Counted from the first letter of the stretch, positions 18,567-27,684 are shown. The stretch: DNA of 64,000 nt from Flavobacteriaceae bacterium (GCA_024743095.1 JANSXF010000007.1:32148-96147), one strand, 5' to 3'. Made by a program: numbers and translations. The notes: a model not told the origin generated them from the letters alone.

Positions 18567-19616
18567 CTACACATCGTCATAATCCACCTTAATACTTGGA
18601 GAGGTGGGATGCGATTGACAGGTGAGGATAAACCCTTCTTCAATTTCATTATCGGTCAGGATCTGGTTTCTTACCATTTCGACCTTCCCTTCGGTAAGTC
18701 GGGCAATACAGCTACTGCAAACACCTCCTTGGCAGGAGTATGGGGCGTCAATGTCCTCTTTTAGCACAGCATCGAGCACCCGTTGTTTTTTGTCCATAAC
18801 AAAACTGAAAGTCTCATCGTCCAAAAGAACTTCCACCCTAGTTTTTCCTTCCAGTTCTTCGGCAAGTTCGTCATCGCCATCATCATCGGTGGTAAAGAGC
18901 TCAAAATGTATTTTCTCCTTGGCAACGCCATTGTCCTTGAGGGTATCGGTTACCTGCTCGATCATTTCTTCGGGACCACAAAGGTAGAAGCCATCGAACT
19001 CGGTTCCCTTGAACTTGTTTTTGAGCACAAAGTTTACGGTCGAACGCTCTATCCTTCCAAAAAGGGCATCCACCTCGGTGGACCTGCTGTACACATATTG
19101 TACAAAGAAGCGATCACCATATTGCTCTTTAATGGACTGGATGGTGTTAAAATACATCGTCTCTTCGGGAGATTGATTTCCGAAGACCAGGACAAAAGTA
19201 CTTTCCGGATGGCTCCCCAAAACCGTTTGGGCAATGCTCATGATAGGGGTGATTCCACTACCTGCGGCAAAGGCCGCTATTTTTTTTGGTGAGGTTTGAT
19301 CGAAGACAAAACGTCCCTCGGGCAACATGACCTGAATTTCGTCCCCGGCCTTCAATTGCTCGTTGGCATACACGGAAAAGGTTCCGCCCTCCATTTTTTT
19401 GATGCCCACGGTCAATTTGCCGGACGAAGGCGGTGATGAAATGGAATAGGCCCGGCGAAGCTCCTTTCCATCCAAAGTGAATTTTAAGGTAATGTATTGA
19501 CCCGCTTTAAAGCTGTAATCCTCTTTTAGGTTTTCCGGGATATCAAAGGTAAGGGCCACGGCATTTGGCGTTAATCGGTCCACCGCGGCTATTTTTAAGG
19601 CATGAAAATGACTCAT
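18567..19616 (-). CDS. PaaE-like ferredoxin-NAD(P)H reductase with 2Fe-2S domain
   Basis: This 349-residue protein has an FAD-binding domain (RRAYSISSPP near residues 54-63), an NAD(P) domain (AAGSGITPIMSIAQ near 116, CGPEEMI near 212) and a C-terminal plant-type [2Fe-2S] domain (SCQGGVCSSC and a distal LTCQSHP Cys). The order matches the PaaE/PaaK reductases that feed electrons to oxygenases and to fatty-acid or sterol-modifying enzymes. Its partner oxygenase is not next to it. A TAATTTTG -7 element lies at 19633-19640. Confidence 0.92.
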   Translation of the reverse strand: MSHFHALKIAAVDRLTPNAVALTFDIPENLKEDYSFKAGQYITLKFTLDGKELRRAYSISSPPSSGKLTVGIKKMEGGTFSVYANEQLKAGDEIQVMLPEGRFVFDQTSPKKIAAFAAGSGITPIMSIAQTVLGSHPESTFVLVFGNQSPEETMYFNTIQSIKEQYGDRFFVQYVYSRSTEVDALFGRIERSTVNFVLKNKFKGTEFDGFYLCGPEEMIEQVTDTLKDNGVAKEKIHFELFTTDDDGDDELAEELEGKTRVEVLLDDETFSFVMDKKQRVLDAVLKEDIDAPYSCQGGVCSSCIARLTEGKVEMVRNQILTDNEIEEGFILTCQSHPTSPSIKVDYDDV

Positions 19617-19632
19617 GTATCGAATTTTGCTG

Positions 19633-19640
19633 CAAAATTA
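19633..19640 (-). promoter_or_regulatory. Putative -7 element of the reductase gene
   Basis: Read on the minus strand, 19640-19633 is TAATTTTG, a full TAnnTTTG match, 16 bases before the ATG. A TTG at the -33 distance is not evident. Confidence 0.45.
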
Positions 19641-19736
19641 AGCATTACAGTCCTTTTGCAGGTCTATTTTTATAAAAAGCATGTCTCTTCTGTAACAAAT
19701 CCGATAAATTAGACACCAACTAAAAAAACGCCAACC

Positions 19737-21206
19737 ATGCTCAAACATTTTATGGGACTCCAATGGAAGTCATTTTTTAGATCTGCAACCTTTAAAACAG
19801 AGATCTGGTTTAAGATATTGATGGCCTTGGGCGCCCTTTACTTTATTGTGGTTTTCCTGGGAATGGGTGTCGGTGCCTTTTTCTTGATCAAGGAAATGGA
19901 AATTGGTGACCCGCTTCGTGTGGTGAACCAGTTCATGATCTATTACCTGGCCTTTGACCTGGTGTTCCGGTACATGCTCCAGAAAATGCCCGTCACCAAT
20001 ATCAAACCATTGCTCTATTTGCCCATAAGCAAGAGCAAGGTGGTCAATTTTTCATTGGGAAAAACGATAATTTCCTTTTTCAATATTGCCCATGCCTTCT
20101 TTTTTATTCCGTTTAGCATTGTGTTGCTTACCCAGGACTACCCGCCCTTGCAGGTCATTGGTTGGCACTTGGCCTTGATGGCCTTGATCTACTGCAATAA
20201 CTTTATCAATGTAATGGTGAACAACCAGAACGTGGTCTTTTATGTGATTGCAGTATTGTTCATTGTTGCCGGGGCATCACAATACTATCAATGGTTTGAT
20301 ATTACCGTCTATACCCAACCGATTTTCGACTTTTTCTATGATATCCCGTGGACGGCCATTATCCCTTGGGTGATTTTGATCGGATTGTACTACGGTGCTT
20401 TCGCCTATTTTAAAAAACATATGTATCTGGATGGCGGCTTGGCCAAAAAACAGACCGAGGCCAAGACCGAGAACCTGGAATGGTTGGACCGCTTCGGGAA
20501 TTTGGGTACTTTCCTGAAGAACGACATCAAACTGATAAAACGAAACAAAAGATCGCGTTCCGCTGTGATAGCGGGAGCCTTCTTTATTTTTTATGGACTC
20601 CTGTTTTTTACCGGGGCCCTGGAGGTCTACGACGGCCCTTTCTGGAAAATCTTTGCGGGGATATTCGTTACCGGCGGTTTCCTGTTCAGTTTTGGGCAGT
20701 ACGTGCCCAGTTGGGACAGCAGCTATTATCCTTTGATGATGAGCCAGAACATCAAGTACCGGGAGTACCTCTCTTCCAAATGGTATTTGGTGATCATAGC
20801 GACCGTTATTTCCACGATTTTGGCCACGTTCTACATTTATTTTGGATGGGAGGCCTATGCCGCTGTATTGGTGGGCGCCATTTACAATATTGGCATCAAC
20901 AGCTATTTGGTGCTATGGGGCGGGGCTTATGTAAAGACCCCGATAGACCTTACATCGAATAAAAAGGCCTTTGGCGACAAGCAGGCCTTTAATGCCAAGA
21001 CCTTGTTGCTCACTTTGCCCAAACTGGCCCTACCTATAGGGATTTATGCCATTGGCCACTTTTTGATCAACCCCATGGCGGGATACATTTTTGTCGCCGT
21101 TTTTGGACTGCTCGGATTCGTTTTCAAGAACAAGGTGTTCACCATGATCGAGGGCATTTACAAAAAGGAGAAATACAAAACATTGTTAGCCTACAAACAG
21201 AAATAA
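19737..21206 (+). CDS. ABC transporter permease, DUF5687 type
   Basis: This 489-residue membrane protein has about 12 hydrophobic segments and a central cytoplasmic loop (residues about 235-275) rich in Lys and Arg. The N terminus MLKHFMGLQWKSFFRS is typical of the DUF5687 family found next to an ATPase in flavobacteria. With the ATPase gene 22 bases downstream it forms an ABC-2-like exporter of unknown substrate. The ATG at 19737 is the natural start. Confidence 0.88.
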   Translation: MLKHFMGLQWKSFFRSATFKTEIWFKILMALGALYFIVVFLGMGVGAFFLIKEMEIGDPLRVVNQFMIYYLAFDLVFRYMLQKMPVTNIKPLLYLPISKSKVVNFSLGKTIISFFNIAHAFFFIPFSIVLLTQDYPPLQVIGWHLALMALIYCNNFINVMVNNQNVVFYVIAVLFIVAGASQYYQWFDITVYTQPIFDFFYDIPWTAIIPWVILIGLYYGAFAYFKKHMYLDGGLAKKQTEAKTENLEWLDRFGNLGTFLKNDIKLIKRNKRSRSAVIAGAFFIFYGLLFFTGALEVYDGPFWKIFAGIFVTGGFLFSFGQYVPSWDSSYYPLMMSQNIKYREYLSSKWYLVIIATVISTILATFYIYFGWEAYAAVLVGAIYNIGINSYLVLWGGAYVKTPIDLTSNKKAFGDKQAFNAKTLLLTLPKLALPIGIYAIGHFLINPMAGYIFVAVFGLLGFVFKNKVFTMIEGIYKKEKYKTLLAYKQK

Positions 21207-21228
21207 CACACCATTAATAGGAAGATAC

Positions 21229-21924
21229 ATGATCACAGCTTATAATTTGACCAAGACCTACGGAGAAAACACCGTTTTGAACATTGAACATTTGGAGATT
21301 CCCAAAGGGCAGAGCTTTGGCCTGGTCGGGAACAATGGGGCGGGGAAAACAACGCTTTTCAGTTTATTGCTCGATTTGATCCAACCCTCCTCCGGCCATA
21401 TCATCAACAAGGAGGTGCAAGTGGACCAGAGCGAGGATTGGAAACCGTTTACATCGGCATTTATCGATGAGACCTTCCTGATAGGATACCTCACGCCCGA
21501 AGAATACTTCTACTTTATCGGGGAACTTCGTGGGAGGAACAAGGCCGATGTGGATGCCCTGCTATCCAATTTTGAGGATTTTTTCCATGGCGAGATCTTG
21601 GGCCAGAAAAAGTATTTGCGGGACCTTTCCAAGGGAAACCAGAAGAAAGTGGGCATTGTGGCCAGCTTTATCGGGAACCCCGAAGTGGTGATCTTGGACG
21701 AGCCTTTCGCCAATTTGGACCCGACCACCCAAATCCGATTAAAGGGGATCATCAAGGATTTGGCGGCAAAGGAAGGGGTGACCGTACTGGTTTCCAGCCA
21801 CGATTTGATCCACGTCACCGAAGTCTGCGAACGGATCGTAGTGCTCAACAAGGGAGAAATCGTGAAGGATATCCATACCTCTGCCGAAACCATGAAGGAA
21901 CTCGAGGCCTTCTTTGCCGGCTAA
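21229..21924 (+). CDS. ABC transporter ATP-binding protein
   Basis: This 231-residue ATPase has Walker A GNNGAGKT near residues 34-41, a signature segment DLSKGNQKKVGI near 131 (an LSGGQ variant, LSKGN), Walker B VVILDEPF near 154 and an H-loop SSHDL near 191. It is the energising subunit for the DUF5687 permease directly upstream; the substrate is unknown. Confidence 0.94.
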   Translation: MITAYNLTKTYGENTVLNIEHLEIPKGQSFGLVGNNGAGKTTLFSLLLDLIQPSSGHIINKEVQVDQSEDWKPFTSAFIDETFLIGYLTPEEYFYFIGELRGRNKADVDALLSNFEDFFHGEILGQKKYLRDLSKGNQKKVGIVASFIGNPEVVILDEPFANLDPTTQIRLKGIIKDLAAKEGVTVLVSSHDLIHVTEVCERIVVLNKGEIVKDIHTSAETMKELEAFFAG

Positions 21925-21956
21925 TGTTTGAAAGGCGACACTGAAATTCTTGCATT

Positions 21957-22021
21957 TTATCGATAAGCCTTATAATAATACGCTCATTTTTGAGTTTATG
22001 CTTACACAAGATTATCGATAA
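21957..22021. promoter_or_regulatory. Paired TTATCGATAA palindromes upstream of sprE
   Basis: The 99-base gap before sprE holds two identical 10-bp perfect palindromes, TTATCGATAA, at 21957-21966 and 22012-22021, 55 bases centre to centre. The second abuts the sprE start and overlaps a TAATTTTG sequence (22019-22026) that looks like a -7 element. This arrangement suggests a dimer-binding operator, but no regulator is known to me. Confidence 0.4.
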
Positions 22022-22023
22022 TT

Positions 22024-24555
22024 TTGAAGCTTCATCACACATTTTTAGGTGCCATGGTCTTGGGAGGACTTGCATTCAATGCATGTTCCACCCAAAAGGA
22101 CAAGTTCATCAACCGAAACTGGCACGCCATCAACACCGAGTTCAATACCTTGTACAACGGTAACCTTGCCTTTCAACAAGGGCTGGAAGAAATCAATGCC
22201 AACTACCGGGACGACTATTGGGAAATCCTTCCCGTGGAACGCCTCAAGGTGACCGATGAGATAAAACTCGACTCGGAGGACAACAATCCCAACTTCCTTA
22301 TTGCCGAGGAAAAGGCCACCAAGGCCATCCAAAAGCACAGCATGGACATTAAGGACGAGGAGCGGAATCCGCAAATAGACGAAGCATTCCTTTTGCTCGG
22401 GAAGTCACGCTATTTTGACCAGCGCTATATCCCCGCCCTGGAATCCTTCAATTATGTCCTTAGAAAGTACAGCAAGAGCGACAAATTGAACGAGGCCACC
22501 ATTTGGCGGGAAAAAACCAATATGCGTTTGGACAATCCCGAAGTGGCCATCAAAAACTTGAAGCGGCTTTTTAAATACGAAAAGCTCAAGGATCAGGAAT
22601 ATGCCGATGCCAATGCTATTTTGGCGCAGTGCTACATCAACCTGAACGCTCCCGATACCGCCATCCAAAAACTGAAAATATCCCAGGCCTACACCAAAAA
22701 GAACCCCGAAAAGGGAAGGTACCTGTTCATCATCGGGCAGTTGTACGATCAATTGGGGCATGCCGACAGTGCCAACTACGCCTACAACAAGGTCATTGAG
22801 CTCAATCGTAAATCGCCAAGGGTGTATATGATCAATGCACACTTAAAGATGATACAGAACACGGAACTCGCCGAGGGCAACAGGGAACAAATGTTGGAAT
22901 ACCTCACCGATCTGGAAGAGAATCGTGAGAATAGGCCCTTTTTGGACAAAATTTACCGACAGGTGGCCCAATATCATATGGCCTACCAAGAAGATAGTTT
23001 GGCCTTGGCCTATTACAACAGATCCATTCAGGCCACACAGGGAGAACGCAAATTGTACGCTTTAAACTATCAGAGCTTTGCGGATTATTATTTTGATCAA
23101 GGCGAATACCGATTGGCCGGATCTTACTACGATAGCACCTTGACCAACTTGAACGAGAATACGAGAATACATCGCAACATTGGCAAAAAGCTGGACAACC
23201 TAGGGGATGTGATCAAATATGAGGATATTGTTCAGCATGCCGATAGCGTGATCACACTGTACCAAATGCCCGATGCAGAGCGTACGGCCTATTTTGAGGA
23301 CTATATTGCCGAAATAAAGCAAAAGGAAGAAGCGGAAGCGGAGAAACAACTGGAGCGTACCAATGCCGGTTTTGCCACTTTTGCCAATAGCAAGGGCGGC
23401 AAAGAGAACCAGGGCAAGTTCTATTTTTACAACATCACCAGTCTGGGCCACGGTAGAAACGATTTTAAGACCCGATGGGGGACAAGGAATTTAGAGGACG
23501 ATTGGCGCTGGAGCAACAAATCCAAAACATTGGTTTCCGAAGCTACCGCAGAGGAGATTGCGGCCAATGACGAAGTGTTGACAGAGGATCAAAAATATTC
23601 AGTTGATTATTATTTGGGGCAAGTGCCCACCGATGTGGCCGTTATCGATAGTTTGAAAGGTGAGCGCAACTTCGCCAATTATCAATTGGGACTGATCTAC
23701 AAGGAGAAGTTCAAGGACAATATGTTGGCCGCGGCCAAATTGGAGCGTGTACTGTCCTCCAGCCCGGAAGAGCGTTTGATTTTGCCTTCAAAATATAACC
23801 TCTACAAAATCTATGAGGAATCCGGAAGCCCATTGGCGGTGGGCATGAAACAGAACATCATCACCAACCACCCCGATACGCGCTACGCGGAAATTTTGTT
23901 GAACCCGCAAGCGGTACTTGATGGAAATACCGATAGTCCCGATGCGAGGTATGCGGCCTTGTTCAAAAAGTACGGACAGCAGCAATTTTTGGAAGTCATT
24001 ACCCGCTCGGAAGAATACATCAACCAATTTACGGGAGACCCCATTGTGCCCAAGTTCGAGATGTTGAAAGCCAATGCGATCGGCCGTTTGCAAGGTTTTG
24101 AGCCCTTCAGGGAGGCCTTGAACTATGTGGCGCTTACCTATCCCAACAATCCCGAGGGCAAAAAGGCGGAACAGATGGTGGAGGAGCAACTCCCCAAGTT
24201 GGAGACCAAGGAGTTTTCCCCAGAAACAGGTTCCACAGGAGCAGGAAACTGGAAAGTCGTGTTCCCCTTCAAAATTAAAAATGATGAAAAAGCGACCGAA
24301 ATCAAAGATCGTTTGGTCGAGGTGGTGGAGGAACTCAACTACAAAAACATCGTGTCCAAGGACATTTACAACCTTGAGGATGAATTTGTGGTAGTGCATG
24401 GGTTTCCATCCCGGGATTTCGCCCTGGGCTTTGCCGAGCTTATAAAAAACAATAAGGACTACCTTATTAAAGATGAGAATTTTGTAGTTTTATCTGACAA
24501 TTATAAAATTATACAGGTCCACAAGAATTTAGAATCATACAAAGCACAATTTTAA
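22024..24555 (+). CDS. sprE: Gliding motility / type IX secretion lipoprotein SprE (PorW)
   Basis: This 843-residue lipoprotein has the SprE/PorW layout: a short signal peptide ending in GLAFNACS (lipid Cys at residue 21), then KFINRNWHAINTEFNTLYNGNLAF, a long stretch of TPR-like helices (about 110-400), and a C-terminal region with repeated degenerate helices. SprE is needed for gliding and secretion through the type IX system. The start is TTG at 22024; the next ATG (22054) would leave only a very short signal peptide. The bactofilin, AtpZ-like and ATP synthase genes follow, an order I recognise from flavobacteria. Confidence 0.9.
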   Translation: MKLHHTFLGAMVLGGLAFNACSTQKDKFINRNWHAINTEFNTLYNGNLAFQQGLEEINANYRDDYWEILPVERLKVTDEIKLDSEDNNPNFLIAEEKATKAIQKHSMDIKDEERNPQIDEAFLLLGKSRYFDQRYIPALESFNYVLRKYSKSDKLNEATIWREKTNMRLDNPEVAIKNLKRLFKYEKLKDQEYADANAILAQCYINLNAPDTAIQKLKISQAYTKKNPEKGRYLFIIGQLYDQLGHADSANYAYNKVIELNRKSPRVYMINAHLKMIQNTELAEGNREQMLEYLTDLEENRENRPFLDKIYRQVAQYHMAYQEDSLALAYYNRSIQATQGERKLYALNYQSFADYYFDQGEYRLAGSYYDSTLTNLNENTRIHRNIGKKLDNLGDVIKYEDIVQHADSVITLYQMPDAERTAYFEDYIAEIKQKEEAEAEKQLERTNAGFATFANSKGGKENQGKFYFYNITSLGHGRNDFKTRWGTRNLEDDWRWSNKSKTLVSEATAEEIAANDEVLTEDQKYSVDYYLGQVPTDVAVIDSLKGERNFANYQLGLIYKEKFKDNMLAAAKLERVLSSSPEERLILPSKYNLYKIYEESGSPLAVGMKQNIITNHPDTRYAEILLNPQAVLDGNTDSPDARYAALFKKYGQQQFLEVITRSEEYINQFTGDPIVPKFEMLKANAIGRLQGFEPFREALNYVALTYPNNPEGKKAEQMVEEQLPKLETKEFSPETGSTGAGNWKVVFPFKIKNDEKATEIKDRLVEVVEELNYKNIVSKDIYNLEDEFVVVHGFPSRDFALGFAELIKNNKDYLIKDENFVVLSDNYKIIQVHKNLESYKAQF

Positions 24556-24577
24556 TCCCCAAAAACCCTAGAACACT

Positions 24578-25003
24578 ATGTTTTCTGACAACAAAAAACC
24601 ACGACCTATGAATGAATTTGGCGGGCAGCCGAACAGAATTGAAAAAAACACGACCATAAAGGGAGATATTACCTCCGAGGCCGACTTTAGAATAGATGGC
24701 AAATTGGAGGGCAACGTGACCACCTCCGGCAAGGTCGTCATCGGAAAGGATGGCTATATCAACGGAAAGGTAGAATGTGTGAACGCCGATATCGAAGGCA
24801 AGTTCAATGGCGAGCTCAATGTAAAGGATCTTCTTTCCCTGAAATCCTCTGCATATATCGAAGGTACCGTGAGCGTGGCGAAATTGGCCGTAGAGCCCGG
24901 AGCGACCTTTAATGCCGCCTGTACCATGGGCAAAGGTACGGCATCCGCATCCGCAACAAAAATGCAGCCAACCCCGAAGAATGAGCCAGCAAAAGCCTCC
25001 TAA
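24578..25003 (+). CDS. Bactofilin (polymer-forming cytoskeletal protein)
   Basis: This 141-residue protein has the bactofilin beta-helix core at about residues 20-115: NTTIKGDITSEADFRIDGKL, then rungs such as GKVVIGKDGYINGKVECV and SSAYIEGTVSVAKLAVEPGA. The ends are flexible and Pro/Lys/Ala-rich. Bactofilins polymerise at the membrane and organise cell-wall synthesis or polarity. The next gene's ATG (24981) lies inside its last codons, a 23-base overlap in another frame. Confidence 0.93.
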   Translation: MFSDNKKPRPMNEFGGQPNRIEKNTTIKGDITSEADFRIDGKLEGNVTTSGKVVIGKDGYINGKVECVNADIEGKFNGELNVKDLLSLKSSAYIEGTVSVAKLAVEPGATFNAACTMGKGTASASATKMQPTPKNEPAKAS

Positions 25004-25211
25004 AAAATATAAAAGGACAATCAATACAGCCGCCCGTTTGTCTGGTTCCGCCATTCAAATGGGCGTTGTCATTTATTTGGGCGTATGGGGCGGTAAATGG
25101 CTGGATGGGCATTTTGGAACGGAAAGAGTGTTCTTGCCCATCTGCACTGTACTGGCGGTTGCCATTTCCATATATTTGGTGATTCAACAGGTCAAAAAAA
25201 TCAACGATTGA
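24981..25211 (+). CDS. AtpZ/AtpI family protein
   Basis: This 76-residue protein has two hydrophobic helices and the AtpZ pattern: NTAARLSGSAIQMGVVIYLG, then GGKWLDGHFG. AtpZ/AtpI proteins help assemble the c-ring or carry Mg/Ca for F-type ATP synthases, which fits its position ahead of the atp genes. An open frame extends upstream to 24912, but the ATG at 24981 (MSQQKPPKKY) gives the normal family length. The stop overlaps the next start as TTGA. Confidence 0.88.
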   Translation: MSQQKPPKKYKRTINTAARLSGSAIQMGVVIYLGVWGGKWLDGHFGTERVFLPICTVLAVAISIYLVIQQVKKIND

Positions 25212-25597
25212 AATCAAGATCTTACCCGATTCGATTTGTTTTCCTTTTGTTAGGGGGATTGACGGCCTTGTTCCTTGCCCAATCATGGGTCTTGGAAGGC
25301 CGGGGCCATGACCCGCACTCCCTACATATTATAAAGAGCTATATGCTCAATCTGATAATGGCTTTGATCATTTTTTTTGCCATTTATATTTTCAGGAACA
25401 AATACAGGGATTTGCTCGGCTTCTTTTTTTTAGGGGGGAGCCTTCTTAAGTTCGCTCTTTTCTTCATTTTTTTATATCCTTCCTTTATTGCGGACGGTAC
25501 TCTGGAGCGATTGGAGTTCCTTGTGTTTTTTGTTCCCTATGGGTTTGCACTGATTCTGGAGACTTACTTTTTGGTGAAACTGCTTAATACTGTGTGA
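25208..25597 (+). CDS. DUF6168-type membrane protein (AtpI-like position)
   Basis: This 129-residue protein has four hydrophobic segments. It sits between AtpZ and AtpB, where other bacteria carry the four-helix AtpI, and matches my memory of the flavobacterial DUF6168 family. The start is TTG at 25208, overlapping the AtpZ stop as TTGA; an open frame runs further upstream to 25097, but that part is the AtpZ gene read in another frame. A helper role in ATP synthase assembly is inferred from position only. Confidence 0.8.
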   Translation: MKSRSYPIRFVFLLLGGLTALFLAQSWVLEGRGHDPHSLHIIKSYMLNLIMALIIFFAIYIFRNKYRDLLGFFFLGGSLLKFALFFIFLYPSFIADGTLERLEFLVFFVPYGFALILETYFLVKLLNTV

Positions 25598-25675
25598 CAA
25601 AGGGCGGAATTTCTTCAAAAAAAACAAAGAAAAAAATAATACCTGAAAAAGCTTTTTTCTTTTGAAGGAGCAATG

Positions 25676-25683
25676 TATTTTTG
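25676..25683 (+). promoter_or_regulatory. Putative -7 element of the atpB operon
   Basis: TATTTTTG matches TAnnTTTG and lies 32 bases before the atpB ATG, in the 118-base gap after the DUF6168 gene. It would give the ATP synthase genes a start independent of sprE. A properly spaced TTG is not seen. Confidence 0.5.
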
Positions 25684-25715
25684 CACCAATTTTTGAGGAC
25701 CCATAGTCGGATCAT

Positions 25716-26855
25716 ATGCGATATTCTTTTTTCAGTAAAAAACTAGTTGCCGTAATTTTTTTAATTGCGGGATTTGTATCGGCCCAAAATCATGAGGGAG
25801 AGGAAGTTGAAACCGGTGCGCATGATTTAAAGACCCAGATCAAGGAATATATTGATCATCACTTGTTGGATTCGTATGACTTCAATCTGTATTCCTACAC
25901 TACGGACCAAGGAGAGCACAAATACATCGGGTTCCCGCTTCCTGTGATTCTTTGGGACAATGGGCTCAAGGTTTTTTCCTCTTCGCAGTTTGAGCATGGG
26001 GAGGCCGTAGCTGAAGTGGACGGAAACCACTATGCACTTTATCACAACAAAATTTACAGGACCGATGCCGAGGGCACGATCAACTTTGGAGGCCATCACG
26101 GGGACGAAACTCATACAGAGGATGCTTTTGGGGAGAATTTGGTAGTGGATGATGCCCATCCGACCAACGAAAAGCCACTGGATTTCTCCATCACCAAAAA
26201 TGTTGTCTTTATCATGGCCGTAGCGCTATTGATGTTCTTGGTCTTCCGTTCCATGGCGAAAAGATATCAAAAGAGTACCATGCCAAAGGGCGTTGGAAGG
26301 TTTTTGGAGCCTTTGGTGCTTTTTGTTCGTGATGAGATCGCCATTCCAAATATTGGGGAGCACAAATACAAGCGGTACATGAGCTATTTGCTTACCGTAT
26401 TCTTCTTTGTGTGGGTCATCAACCTATTGGGGCTTACCCCGCTCGGGGTGAACGTGACCAATAACATTGCCGTTACTTTTGCCCTGGCGATGATCACGTA
26501 CCTTATCACCACTTTTACGGGGAACAAGAACTACTGGAAGCATATCTTTTGGATGCCGGGCGTGCCGGTTCCCATGAAAATAATATTGGCACCCATCGAA
26601 TTGTTGGGAACGTTCATCAAGCCATTTTCATTGATGATTCGTTTGTATGCCAACATCACCGCAGGTCACGTGGTATTGATGAGTATCATCGGACTTATGT
26701 TCATATTTAAGAACTGGATAGGAAGTCCATTGTCCTTCTTGTTGGCATTCGCACTTTCCTTATTGGAACTGTTGGTGGCGGCATTGCAGGCATATATTTT
26801 TACCATGTTGTCCGCCCTATATTTTGGTATGGCGGTAGAAGAGGATCATCATTAA
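25716..26855 (+). CDS. atpB: F0 ATP synthase subunit a
   Basis: Subunit a forms the proton half-channels beside the c-ring. The 379-residue protein is longer than the usual 240-280 because of a signal-peptide-like start (residues 1-23) and a periplasmic domain rich in Glu and His. The C-terminal membrane part has five to six helices and the essential Arg in LMIRLYANITAGHV. The long N terminus is usual for Bacteroidota. First gene of atpB-E-F-H-A-G. Confidence 0.96.
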   Translation: MRYSFFSKKLVAVIFLIAGFVSAQNHEGEEVETGAHDLKTQIKEYIDHHLLDSYDFNLYSYTTDQGEHKYIGFPLPVILWDNGLKVFSSSQFEHGEAVAEVDGNHYALYHNKIYRTDAEGTINFGGHHGDETHTEDAFGENLVVDDAHPTNEKPLDFSITKNVVFIMAVALLMFLVFRSMAKRYQKSTMPKGVGRFLEPLVLFVRDEIAIPNIGEHKYKRYMSYLLTVFFFVWVINLLGLTPLGVNVTNNIAVTFALAMITYLITTFTGNKNYWKHIFWMPGVPVPMKIILAPIELLGTFIKPFSLMIRLYANITAGHVVLMSIIGLMFIFKNWIGSPLSFLLAFALSLLELLVAALQAYIFTMLSALYFGMAVEEDHH

Positions 26856-26890
26856 TTAAGAATAGAACGTTTAATTTAAATTCATATATC

Positions 26891-27082
26891 ATGACAATTC
26901 CAAACATCGTAGGTGCTGGTTTGATCGTAATCGGAGCAGGATTGGGTATCGGTAGAATCGGTGGACAGGCAATGGAGGCCATTGCACGTCAACCTGAAGC
27001 TTCTGGTAAGATCCAAACAGCAATGTTGATTGCAGCGGCCCTTATTGAAGGTATCGGTTTCGCAGCTCTTTTTGCAGCGTAA
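26891..27082 (+). CDS. atpE: F0 ATP synthase subunit c
   Basis: This 63-residue hairpin of two membrane helices is joined by the ARQPEA loop (residues 32-37). The ion-binding carboxylate is Glu53 in AALIEGIGF. The residue after it is Gly, and the first helix has Ile where Na-driven rings have Gln, so the ring should be proton-driven. A strong hairpin lies just downstream (27105-27127). Confidence 0.97.
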   Translation: MTIPNIVGAGLIVIGAGLGIGRIGGQAMEAIARQPEASGKIQTAMLIAAALIEGIGFAALFAA

Positions 27083-27104
27083 TAACCGTAAAAACATTAA
27101 TGGA

Positions 27105-27127
27105 GGCCATAGCGGTTGGCTATGGCC
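27105..27127 (+). other. Perfect hairpin between atpE and atpF
   Basis: GGCCATAG (27105-27112) pairs with CTATGGCC (27120-27127) around a 7-base loop. No U-tract follows (CTTCATTG), so it is not a classical terminator. Its place directly after atpE fits a 3' stabiliser or attenuator that raises subunit c output over its neighbours. Confidence 0.6.
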
Positions 27128-27177
27128 CTTCATTGATTTAAATGATATAGTTTAAAAGAATTAATAGAATAGGATAA

Positions 27178-27678
27178 ATGGAAAAGTTAATCGAGCAGTT
27201 TTCCTTCGGGTTGTTTTTCTGGCAATTGTTGCTTTTTGTGGCTCTTTTGTTCTTGCTCAGAAAGTATGCATGGAAACCAATCCTTGGAGCGGTTGAAAAA
27301 CGTGAAGAAGGTATCAAAGGTGCGCTTGAAGCTGCAGAAGCTGCTAAGAAGGAAATGCAGAATGTTACCGCCGATAGTGAAAGACTTTTAAAAGAAGCAA
27401 GAGCTGAAAGGGATGTTTTGTTGAAAGAGGCAAGGGACATTAAGGCCAATATCATTGCCGAGGCCAAGGAGCAAGCCCAAGTGGAAGGCGACAAGATGAT
27501 CAAACAGGCACAAGCCACCATCGAAAGCGAAAAGAAAGCTGCAGTAGCGGACATCAAGGCCCAGGTGGCCAACCTATCCGTGGAGATTGCCGAAAAAGTA
27601 ATCAAACAAGAACTATCCGATAAAGGCAAACAACAAAAGTTGGTCGAGGATATGTTGGGCGATATTAAACTGAACTAG
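27178..27678 (+). CDS. atpF: F0 ATP synthase subunit b
   Basis: This 166-residue protein has one N-terminal membrane helix (about 8-25) followed by a long charged coiled coil (about 30-160) with KREEGIKGALEAAEAAKKEM, the peripheral stalk. It starts after a 95-base gap and ends six bases before atpH. Start ATG at 27178. Confidence 0.96.
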   Translation: MEKLIEQFSFGLFFWQLLLFVALLFLLRKYAWKPILGAVEKREEGIKGALEAAEAAKKEMQNVTADSERLLKEARAERDVLLKEARDIKANIIAEAKEQAQVEGDKMIKQAQATIESEKKAAVADIKAQVANLSVEIAEKVIKQELSDKGKQQKLVEDMLGDIKLN

Positions 27679-27684
27679 AAGACC

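Noticed and set aside
23788..24399. Long minus-strand open frame inside sprE
   Set aside because: A shadow of sprE codons; no ribosome-binding site or known motif, and sprE itself is well supported.
25646..25662. A/T-rich palindrome before atpB as a terminator
   Set aside because: The stem is almost all A:T pairs (GAAAAAGCTTTTTTC), too weak to be confident, so not listed.
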